DNA of 64,000 nucleotides, from positions 32,136 to 96,135 of the forward strand of contig JAPYMA010001559.1 in assembly GCA_035041965.1 (NCBI GenBank), written 5' to 3'. Shown in pieces: positions 49,501 to 59,814 of this stretch. The DNA is from Anisakis pegreffii (lineage: Eukaryota; Nematoda; Chromadorea; Rhabditida; Anisakidae). The notes below the pieces were generated by a model, which ran no database searches, was not told the origin of the DNA, and worked only from the letters and a program-made list of their open reading frames with translations. A program made the position numbers and the translations under genes. Each line of letters starts with the position of its first letter. The stretch's first letter is position 1.

Positions 49501-52500
49501 TCTCGACCATTCCTCCAAGGACCACCGAGATATAACTCTTCCTTGGACAGTTCCAATTTTGAATCATTCTACTACATTGACTGTCGGGAAGTACGTAAAA
49601 ACTTTGTTAAGTTCCTTGCGAGATCTTTCGTTAGCTCGCTTTGTCTCACTCGCATCAGCCCGGAGTGACGAAAGACAGTGAACCGACGTATTTCTTAAAA
49701 TTTGAATGTTTTCATTCAGCATTAGATCACTGATCTTCCGAACGAAAATAAATTGAACAAAACATGAGGAAAACAGCAAATTTCTCTGTTAACGAGAATA
49801 ATGATATTGTTGAAGCCCAAAGAAGACTTATGATTATTTTAATAACATTCATGATGGCAATAGTAAATTTTCTTATGTAAGAGGTGCTAAAATTTGAATG
49901 TTAATGAAGCTCGTTCGTCCAGTGTTGATTGCTTTGGTAATTCATATTTCGCATTTACTCTTTCAAAGGCATGAGATGAAACCGGTTGAATAAGAAATCA
50001 GGATTTTACATTTTTTGGACTGATGAATAGGACCAACTTAAGTTTCCCGGAAACTTCATGTTTTCTCGGATTCTCCAAATTATGCTCCAAAATGAGAGTA
50101 TTTGACCGACCGTAAAGAGTTAACTGATGAATGGAGAGGAGTTCTGCAAAATATAAGCAAAAAACATTGATTCCCATAAGTTGACTCGATTTCTTCTATG
50201 TCGTCTTCATATTTCTGATGAATGAAGGATGTTGCTGAGATTTCTTTCTATTTAAGAGCGTGTCTAAGCAGATGACTGTAACACACATTGTTAATCATAC
50301 TAATGTGGATAGCAGACGATATTGGTCTATGAGAGAACAGGTTTGATGGTGAAGTTCTGATATCAAGGTGCAGTAGAACTGTAAAGTACGGAGTGAACAC
50401 TACTAGCACATGTATGGATGAAAGTTGATAGAAAAACACAATCGCACTCTAAGTTTCAGATTGAACGACGGATGCGGCCCTTATTAACGGTGTTATCGAG
50501 AGCTCATGAGTATGACGACCGGTTTACACTGAATAGTCAAATGTGGACAGACGCTGAAGAGCAAATAATGACCAGATGGTCGTTTGCGGCAGCTGTCCTT
50601 TATGCACTCACCGTCATTACCTCCACTGGTAAGCTTGTGACTGCGATCATTTTAGTATTCAACAGTTCAGTGAGTAATGCACCAGAACGTTGCTCAACGA
50701 AGCTTTCTCAAAAAACTCCTAAAATTTGCAGAAGATTCACGGCAATTGCGATGAATTTTTGTTGGTTCACATCGATCACGAGTATTATGTAAAAATAACT
50801 TGTGAGCTTTGAGTATCACTCTAAGCTGTCGACAACAGTCAAAAGCATTATGCGCAAAACCTCTTTAAACCAATTGCGCACAAGAATCGAATCGAAGGGA
50901 ATCACACGCTCTCATAATAACTTTTCTTCGCTCGCAACCTCTTCTCGTTCACCTTTGTCTGTGTTAGATGTATCATTGTTGAATTATGAAAAAATCTCAG
51001 GTTATGATCATGTGACACCAACCACCGATCCCGGTCGTATATTCACTGTATTCTTTGGACTGGTTGGTATTCCGTTGATGTTCATAACGGCTGCAGATAT
51101 CGGTAAATTCTTATCCGAAATTGTGATTCGTTCGTACGGTAAATTTCTGCAGTTGCTGGCGTGGATGAGTTCAGTGATCGATGCGATACGTGAATACATC
51201 AGTGATGAGGACGACGATTCGATCGACTCAAGGTATGATTATGACTGCGAGTACATTCACATCATTTTCAAAATTCTTCGCTCTAAATGATCACATTTCA
51301 CAGTGTGCTCGTTTTTACCATTCCAACAATGGTCGCACCATCGTGCACACATCATCTTACACGTATCAATCCTAGATGATTTGTGAGAACCTACCAAATC
51401 TCTTGATAGTGTCATCCAGTCAACAATCTTCTCTCAACTAATTCACTCTCGCATTATTTAATTCGACTGATGCTTTTACAACACCGCTTTGTCTCCCACC
51501 TGTAATTTTTATGTCCCTAGAATCGGATTTGACTCTACAACACAGTTCAATCTCAAATTAGGCACGCATTGACCACTGAGATCATGTTCTGCATGGGATG
51601 TTTTTCGAAACTCCTATCATTATTAGAACCTAGAACATTCTGACACTGGTGCAGCATGTTTTGGCGTTGGCCATTTCGGTTCGTCAGGAACGTAAGGAAC
51701 GGATGTTTCAAACGCAATTCTTGCTAGAGACGAAAGTGGGAACTACTTAGAGGACTTCTAGGTCTTTTGGTTAGAAACGCACGGAACATATGTTTTTTGA
51801 TTTGGGAAGCGAGGGAAAAACACATTTCACTATAAATTCATGGGCTTAATGCTGAAGTGCAACGAATACTTAATGCGGTTTCAATCAGGAAGAGGCGCGG
51901 TTCACGGCGTGTCGATATCCTCGATGAAGAGGAGGACGAAGAAGATCGTTTACAGTTACCGATCGCCTCTTATTTTGCGTTGATCATTGGGTACTGCGCG
52001 ATTGGCAGTTTACTTTTCAACGCATTTGAAAAGGGTCCCATATGGTAAGTAAAGCAGATATATTTGTTCGAGTTATCATTATTTTCAATATTTCCAAAAG
52101 TTCATGATCTCTCGCATTCCTCAAAAAGTGTTATTTAGTTGAAATAATATTTGGATCTGACAACCTTTCGTGCAATTCTTTTTCAACTGAATTTTGTACA
52201 GTTTGTTTTGAATCCAAAATGCAAATCTGTGATGAGTGCAGTAGAATGAGTTTGCGATAAGGAACTTCAGGTCATACAAGCAAAAATGTTCAAACATGAT
52301 AAGACCTAGATTCAGTCGCAATTGTAAGGACTGAAAATTCCTCCAACCGTGTGGGTAGGAGGATGAGTTAGGTCAATATCAGTGTTTCTCAGCGTGAGCA
52401 AAATTATTCAACCAAGGGAGGGTGTGATAAATCACCCAGGGTGGATAATTTTAGCAGGAAAAATAAATTTTGTGAAATAGAACGATTTGAATTTCTCCAC

Positions 52501-53784
52501 ACAGATGCGTGTACTCTTATGGAATGGTCGTCCGAGTCACTTTAACAAATGATGCAGAATTCCCACACGAAAACTTTTGATGCTGTTTGAATACTGCGTG
52601 TTTTGGTTTCAAATTTTAATGAATAATCCAAGCCTGGATAATTTGTTTCATTCGAATAAATTTTCGACTAATAATTTGACTACGATTTCACTGATACGAC
52701 CCAACTGTGAGTCGTATTACATATTGATTGCGTTCATTACATTTCAGGTCATTTATGCATGGTTTATTTTTCTCGTTCAACACGATCACGACTATTGGGC
52801 TTGGCAACATATACGTTCGGAATCAGTTTTACCTCGCTGTAAGCCTCTCATTTACTCACCCTTTTAGCAATATCACACCTTTTGGTTGTTTCACAACGGA
52901 TCATGTGTTATAATTGTCGAGAAGATCTGTGCTGTTTTCACAAAAAACGTAGGTTGAACTCAGAAGGTGTTTCAAATGCACACATTATCATTGAATAAGC
53001 AACACTGAAATTTCAGTTAATCGTAGCATATGTCATAATTGGCTTGGCAGTCATAACGGCATCACTTGATCTGTGCAGTTCTACACTCAAGAGAACGTTC
53101 ACTAAGTTGCACTACTTCGGCAGAAAAATACGTGGTGCACGACGGGGTTTTGCGAATATGAGTGACGATATTCGTGAAGCAATGCGGATCATTGCTGCCC
53201 TCAAAAAGACTAGGTCAGAGTTTTGATTCTACTCTTAATTCCACTACTTATTTTAAAACAACCTGACCGATTAAAATCTGGACTAACTGAAGTTAATGAA
53301 GAATTGAGGTATTGAAAGAAAACTTCTGGTATGTCAAACTCGTTGTCGATTCTTATGATTTTGATGAAACAACTGAGGTTTACGCTGCGATTAATGGCAT
53401 CTTCCACAAATTTCGGGCACCTTTTCCGATCCCAATTATCAGATCATAGCTTCAAGCCGCGCTAATTTACGATCGTTGAACTCGCCGGAGATCATCCCAG
53501 TAATGGGCATTGGTTGTTGCTAAAAATTTATTGAGGAAAAGACTGAGAAACTATCCGTTTTCGGATTGTTTAAGAGAATATTTTGAAGTGAATTCTGTTG
53601 AATATTGAATCCACTGTGTTACAGGCCAAGCAAAGAGCGAATAACACTCGAGGATCTGAAGCGATTCCTGGAGGTACAAGAGCACTTGATTCGACAGCCG
53701 TACGTACCATATAATGTGCACATCTTCCGATGGATTGAAGATGCGGTTCGTTTTATCAAAACTTTCGATTTTTTCACCTTTTAG
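46585..53784 (+). CDS. two-pore-domain potassium channel (TWK/K2P), 10 exons
   Basis: Exons 46585-46753, 47523-47635, 47966-48073, 49225-49332, 50460-50628, 51001-51232, 51889-52044, 52748-52838, 53017-53213 and 53625-53784. Phases agree throughout; 1,503 nt, 500 residues, usual for nematode TWK channels. TM1 lies at about 102-124 ending W-L-E; pore 1 has filter T220-S-T-G-Y-D225 then H-V-T-P. TM2 contains G-I-P-L and A-A-D-I-G-K. A cytosolic loop has two acidic stretches (E/D runs near 293 and 310). TM3, then pore 2 with T-T-I-G369-L-G371-N, then TM4. The TWK tail motif L-H-Y-F-G-R-K-I and M-S-D-D-I-R-E-A follow, then P-Y-V-P-Y-N and R-W-I-E-D. K2P channels are dimers giving background K+ current at the plasma membrane. 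Odd points: Asp replaces the second Gly of GYG in pore 1, and Asn replaces Asp after GLG in pore 2. The last exon may instead splice at 53752 (GCG before GTTCGT), adding a different C-terminus. Confidence 0.92.
48595..48652. repeat. 29-bp tandem duplication in a K2P intron
   Basis: The 29-bp unit beginning tccacgccaacgaattgttg occurs twice back to back (48,595-48,623; 48,624-48,652), identical but for the last base. It lies between the TM1 exon and the loop exon of the channel. The near-identity suggests a recent event. Confidence 0.9.
49449..49590 (+). CDS. possible alternative exon in the TM1-pore 1 loop of the K2P channel
   Basis: This stretch has a pyrimidine-rich acceptor (TGCCCTCAG) and a strong donor (GAA before GTACGTAA). 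It is open in the frame containing Y-N-S-S, an N-glycosylation sequon. If the preceding exon is ended early at 49283 (AAAC before GTACAG, phase 2), this exon joins it in phase and exits in phase 0 to the exon at 50460. The result is a loop 31 residues longer than in the main model. Both models are internally consistent and sequence alone does not decide between them. Confidence 0.35.
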
Positions 53785-56700
53785 ACAGTTATTGCACACC
53801 TCGACGTGTTGCAAAGGTATTGAGAGCACTCTCGTGAAATGCACCTCATAAGTATCAGTTGACTTGTTAGTGTTCCATAAGCCTGTTGTTCACGCCTCTT
53901 TGGGGGTATATGATACTCGATTCGATGAACAGCATTGACCCGAATCTGAGAGTCAGATGTACAGGTTCAGCTCCAGACGTTAGCCTATGTCTGGCTTAAA
54001 TCTTAATCATTTGTCCTTAATGGGATATCGAGTGATAAAAAAGCTGTATCAATGGTTATGTTTGTTGATGTGTTTATATGTAGGGGCATTGCTGACATTA
54101 AAATGAAACGAAGGTTTCAGCAAAATCGACTGAATTATTTGGTTTGTCGATCATTACGGTTCTTTTATTGTAATGTCGTTGCGTTTTTTTGACTGATGAT
54201 CAAGTGCATAGTGTTATCAGTGGTTATTTTTGCGAAACGGTTTTGCCATTGATATCACATTACAAATATGCTGTGGATAAACAACAATCGAATTCTATTT
54301 CGGTCGTGTTCTCCAGCGACTCAAAAAAAGCAGAACCGTAAACAGGAACATCCCAATTCCTACAAAACCCATAAATTCATCTGGTTCCGGAACAGTTCGC
54401 TCTATAGTAACTGATCAAATTCGTCAACTAACTGATAACTCTATACTAACTGACTGATAGCTCATAAACCACAAAAATTTGTTTGCTCTCTAGTAATTAA
54501 TAGCAAACTGCAAATGTGATAAAATGCTAATTTCAGTATGCACAATATTTTGATGAAGCGGGCGTGATGGGCGAAAAGGAGAAAATGTGTACATCTGAGC
54601 CGATTTTGTTCTTCTGAGTGGAGAAATGCTTTTGATCGTTGCTCAATTAACGTTCGGTCATCTTCATCATCGTTCGACTTGTCAAGCCATTCACCATCAA
54701 ACCACATACCACTTCGCGACTTTGTTCGTCGTCTTTCTGTTCAGCATCCCAAAACGATTCGATTTCTGTTGTTGTTATATAAACAAATGTGCGTCATTCT
54801 TAAATGTCACTATTCTCATTTCTCATTACTTTCTCGCTATAACCGCTACCATTCGATGCCTCCTTCTCTTCGATGTTCGTTGATTCCATGCAATCAGTTC
54901 TATCATGGGTTGAACAACAATTAGTATTTTTTAAGTAGAGAAGATGTTAGTCCACACGAATATGCTACGAAACATCTTCGTATTTTCGGCTGCAATTACC
55001 AAACCTTAAGAAATTACCTGAGTGAACTACTACACTGTTTGAATATTTAGATTTGCCGTTCACATACCATAGCCTTTACGGAAGATTCTGAGGTGAGCAT
55101 TTTCGTTTGTCGCTCGCGAGTTATTCGCAATACGCTTATCGCATTTCTTACCATACGTTCACCGTGACTGAGTGTTCGAATTCCCGTAACGTTTACTTCT
55201 CAACTTATGATAGAATTCGGATGATACGATTTTTGTTGACTTCGAACACAAATCGTACGGCCTTCAGTATTGATGTTGTTTTCACTGCCATCATTTCATT
55301 TTCTCCTATGAAGTTATTTTCTAAAGTAATCACTCTTTATCCGAGATCTTGCACTCGCAAACTGTTGACGTCAATAAACTTAAGAGAAATTACTGCTCAC
55401 TTACCGAGCAGTTAATCGTCGACACCTGGTTTCACTTTCAAATTATTCCTTTCATCAGGTGCTCAACATTGTATGGGCTACCCGAACCGAGGTTTCAGGT
55501 TATGATATGTAAAAATAAGGGCGTTGTTCATGAAAAGCAGATTAAAGAAGTGGAAATATGATGAAATTAGATAGTAAATTGAATGTCAGGCAGTTGTGTC
55601 AATTTTTTGGTGACAACTTTTCGATTCACATTTTCAATGAACACGTTCTATTCAACTAGCTAATAGATGAAATGGGAGCAGTTATTCAATATGAAGGAAT
55701 TTCAATTTAATGATGCGTTGTTTATTGCATTATCATGATGATTGTTATTATTACTGTTGCTAGTAACACTACTGATTGATTGAAAATTTGTAAGTTTTGT
55801 GATCTTTGTGATGAAATTATCATTGAAATAGAATTATTATGATAATGTCTTCTAATTGTCAATCAGTGAATATGCACTGGAAGTAGCAGAGTAAATGGGA
55901 TAATGATGACTCCGATGGAACCTGAATGATCATTTCGGATTCCAGCTCCTGTTTTTAAAATAGCAGGAAACAATTTTCAGTTTCAATCGATGACTTCTTA
56001 AGAAATAGAAATCGACATGTGTGAGCAACTGGTAGAAAATTAGAGTTATATTGAAGGTTGCATGAAGCAGTTCGAATTAGTTTACACTCCGATATAACAA
56101 CATTTTTGACAGTAATCATTTCCTAGGCTTCACTTCCCCGCCATATATTGACCTGAAGAATGGCAATCCATTTCATATTATAAATTGTTCAGGTAAACAG
56201 CGTCTTCGTAGCACAATGAGAACGATGAAAAATGAATTCTCTACGCTTCAGTCATTCAGTATTCCTGGAAGAGAGCTGATGGAAGAATATCACTGGAAGT
56301 AGATCAACATAACTAAAATATTTCAATCATCCACAATCGGAACAGTGTTCAATCCTAACAGTCACACACTTATTGCAGACGGTCGCCAGCGAACTTCGGG
56401 TACCTTCAAAAACCGGTGGCCATCGACCGCTACCGAAAGGGACTGTTCGATCGGTACTTTAGGCAAACCGAACTTCGGTTACCACCGATCAGAACCGACC
56501 GATACTCAAAATTTGTCTATCGACTGGGCGTTCGATTGGGGGCCACCGAAATGATTGCATTTATAATATACGTCAAAGTAATTGTCAGTATCATAGGGAG
56601 GTGAGAAGTTGCATAGCATAATCAACATTTGAAGTATAAATCTGATTCTACCTTCACAATCTACACTTCGACGACATGTGAAAAGGCTGTGTCTCGCATT

Positions 56701-56900
56701 GCGAGAAGACGAAACATTTTTTCCTACTAAATCTCAAAATCTTTGCTGATCCGTTATCACCGTTCGAAATGTTTTAATGGACAAAACAATCACATTCCTG
56801 TCCGTGGGAATTGCACTGATTTTTCCGCTGAATCTCAGTATAAAAGAAGGGTTGATTCGACTCTGTTTCGTCGGCCTCGTTTTTTCATTCTTGCTACTAT
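53785..56900. other. channel 3' flank, no supported gene
   Basis: No convincing exon. An acceptor-like GGTTTCAG at about 54,112-54,119 opens a 22-codon frame that could be a spare last exon of the channel, but this is weak. Bases 56,380-56,560 are GC-richer, with many ccg/cgac words, and resemble in style the subtelomeric block at 59,370-59,690. No AATAAA was seen close after the channel stop. Confidence 0.4.
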
Positions 56901-56915
56901 TCGTATTCTTCTACG

Positions 56916-57126
56916 TAGAGACAAGCGTCTCTAAAAGACTACGTTGAGACAAACGTCTCTATTCTTCTGTGTTGAGACAAGCGTCTCTATTCTTCTACGA
57001 AGAGACAAACGTCTCTAAAAGACTACGTTGAGACAAGCGTCTCTAAAGACTACGTAGAGGCAAACGGTCTCTAAACCTATCGTGGAGACAAAAGTCTCCA
57101 AACGTTTCGTGGAGGCAAAAGTCTCC
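56916..57126. repeat. 28-bp minisatellite, eight units, each a small hairpin
   Basis: Eight units at a 27-28 bp step, each with a gagac/gtctc stem around a four-base loop (aagc, aaac or aaaa). Stems start near 56,916, 56,944, 56,972, 57,000, 57,028, 57,055, 57,083 and 57,110. In units 7-8 the outer pair changes from A:T to G:C on both arms (tagagac/gtctcta to tggagac/gtctcca). Spacers are ttctacgt- and aaagactacgt-like. It lies 2.7 kb from the telomere array. Confidence 0.9.
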
Positions 57127-58252
57127 AAAAGAATCGCAAAAGTGAGTCAACCGCCGTATCATCAAACTGCTCAACCGCATCGACAATCGTGATCAATATT
57201 GTGATCGAATTTGTAATCTGCCGGACTGTTGTATTAACAAATCCCCTTCGCAAAGAATTGTTACATGTGGTAGGGATTTGTTACAGGCTGCAAAGAAAAG
57301 GCATACAAAAGGGAAGTATACCTTTTGCTGTTAAAAAAAATGACGATGAAAGGTATGCAAAAAGAAAAAGAGATTTGAGCACATGAAATCTCAAAGAAAG
57401 GCAAAGGATTGGAAGCGAGACGGGGATAGCTCGGAGATATTCGAAGAAAATATCATCATTCACAAAAATGGATGTGAAACGTTGACAAAGACAAATGAAA
57501 TGCTAATAAAATATCAAGGATAAATAAGATATCGAACGTGTTCTGTTTCGGTGTAGCTTTGATAATTCTTGTTGACCGAGGTTTGACTGCCGCGAATCCG
57601 TAGACATACCGTTTCTCGAAATTGCCTTACTAACGTAATTCGACAAGGAATGGCCGACATTAAATTAATTGATCACAATTATAACGAATGATAATATAGA
57701 CATTTCTTAATAATTTTTCATGATCTTGTAACCTGCAGTTGTGTTTGTGATTTTTATCGGTACTGTTCGTGATGTTGACTGTATTGCTGGTCCGAAGGCG
57801 ACGATTAATAATTTAGTTTATCCACACAAATAAATGAAGACGATAATAACGGTTCAATACAGTGATGATGGTTGAGTGACGAGAGATGCCGATGATGGCC
57901 CACAAACAACAACAACACTCGATATATGAGCAACACACTAACTGACTAATACGGAGGAAGTGATATAACTACACTGAGCTACTTATATAGTCATTGAGAT
58001 TAGCTGATTACGAAACAATGGTTACGAATTGCCAATGGTGGTCAGAGAACACATGATATGCAAAGCACTATAGAGAGACATACAAGAAACCGTAAACAAT
58101 GAACAAGAGATCACCGGTTTATCACAACATTATCCTTCAAGTTGAAGTCCTCCATTGACACAAAGCACGAGAACGCATTTTCTGAATCAATATCATTTGT
58201 TTTTCTATCTCTGAAGTTAAGAAAAATCCCTCATGATCGAATGAAGATTTCT

Positions 58253-58292
58253 GCATAAGTGGACAGCAAAGGGCCTTTCTGTCCACTTATGC
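58253..58292. repeat. inverted repeat, 14-bp perfect arms, nearly 20 with one bulge
   Basis: gcataagtggacag at 58,253-58,266 pairs with ctgtccacttatgc at 58,279-58,292. The inner aaagg/ccttt also pairs, leaving a one-base bulge and a tiny loop. The function is not known. Confidence 0.9.
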
Positions 58293-59691
58293 TGCTGGCA
58301 AGAGTGAGGGTTATTGTAGGCTGAATATGGAGCTCATAGTATTCCTACAGTAATGCGGTTGATTTCAAATCTATTTTCCGAGCCTGCAGAACTCGAATAC
58401 GAGCGATGAAGGGAGGAGGAAGCTGTTTTGCAAACTAATATACCTATATGTAGTGTATGTCTGCACACTTCTGAGTGATTCAGTGGCTACCGAACGGAAC
58501 TCGAAATTCCAGAGGTAATACCTCTACCTCCAGGTGCATATAAATATTGATAGCACGGAATTTCAACGGTGTCGTTGATTGTCCAATAGTTCTCGAGTTC
58601 GGATCTCAAGTCAGTAGAAAAGCGAGGATGCGGTAATATGCACAAATACCACGAGAGAGAGGACGCACATTATTGAGAACTCTTCCAAAAACAAAAAACA
58701 ATAATAAATATAAAAATAAACGAAAAAAACGACACACCCTCCATAAAACCTTCACGCTTTTCACATCATGTTACAAATGAGAATTTGAAAAAGGTCACAA
58801 CATACAGTACATATCACATCACAATATAAAACACGTACTACATCGCCGCATACAACATATGCCGCGATGAATCACTTGACGATGTTTACCACTGCACGAT
58901 CGCCAACGTATTTGAATATATTTTGAACATGGTCACATAACGTTGCCGACTGCACAAGTAGCCTTTTAACCTTAGAGTTCAAGTTCTTTTGAGTATAATG
59001 TTCTGCATGGCTTATTGTAGACTTCTGGTTTTCGTAACAGTGTTTATCCTTAATCGTAATAGTGCTTTAGTTCCCTTGTTAGCATCTCCTTCTCGTAATG
59101 GAAACTTGAAACGTTTCGGTGAGTTTACGACCAATAACGTTCAGTTGCAAACTTCTCCCGATCAACATTTCATTCACTATTTTTCATTAATTGTCTGTTC
59201 ACTATCGTTTTTTCCTGCTTTGGTTGCACTGTGCTTTGAGTATTTAGATTGACATACCTTCTGGAAATTAGGGATATCTAAGTAATAAGCATATTCCGCC
59301 GGCAAAATCTATACTTTTAGGAAGTCGTGATTCTACTCCTTTGAACGGTACATAATAGCGATGGGCTCCGTGCGAAATTTCGGTCGGTCGGAATTCGATC
59401 GAGTTGTTTTTTCCGACAGTCGGAGTTCCGACCAACGGGAGCACGACAAATGACCAAGCGACAATTGTCAGCACGACGTTTGTCCAGCACGTAGTCGGTC
59501 ACACAAACTTCGTTTCGCTTTGCTTTTTCAGCAATGTGAACGCACATTCACCATTTTGTGTGTGTGGTATTAAACGCGGACTATGTGATATAATTCGAGT
59601 ATGTTTATCATTGTTTTACGGTATTAGTGTCGTTTGAGGGGGCACGACAGCGAACGTGCAGCAGCACAACAGCACTACGACCGACGCTCAG

Positions 59692-59709
59692 CCTTAGCTT
59701 AAGCTAAGG
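59692..59709. repeat. 18-bp perfect palindrome beside the telomere array
   Basis: ccttagcttaagctaagg reads the same on both strands. It is made of telomere-like words (ttagc, gctaa) about 105 bp inside the first TTAGGC units. Confidence 0.9.
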
Positions 59710-59814
59710 TGTTCAGATCCTGAGTCAAATACATTTGTGTTCAGAGGAGATAGTGTTCAGCCCAAGAAAAATAATCAAGGCAAGTTAGATTCATGAAGAT
59801 TCAACCGAACAAAG

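Larger units (their letters stand above)
57127..59814. other. subtelomeric DNA without a supported gene
   Basis: AT-rich sequence with the inverted repeat at 58,253. A short frame at 58,989-59,252 has a hydrophobic, signal-peptide-like start (M-A-Y-C-R-L-L-V-F) but no recognisable mature product. Bases 59,370-59,690 are richer in gcacgac and cgac words, a composition shift just before the telomere. Confidence 0.5.

Noticed and set aside
50629..50792. Read-through of the intron after the pore 1 exon, open for about 54 codons
   Set aside because: GTAAGC is a normal donor and read-through would remove the filter; taken as chance openness.
50802..51290. A frame open for 200 bases upstream of the pore-1/TM2 exon, suggesting an extended exon or separate start
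   Set aside because: A good acceptor at 50,999-51,000 fits the upstream pore exon in phase, and the upstream residues match nothing in K2P channels.
56916..57126. Regularly spaced short palindromic repeats resembling a CRISPR array
   Set aside because: The units lie back to back at 28 bp with near-identical spacers, and the DNA is from an animal. It is a minisatellite.
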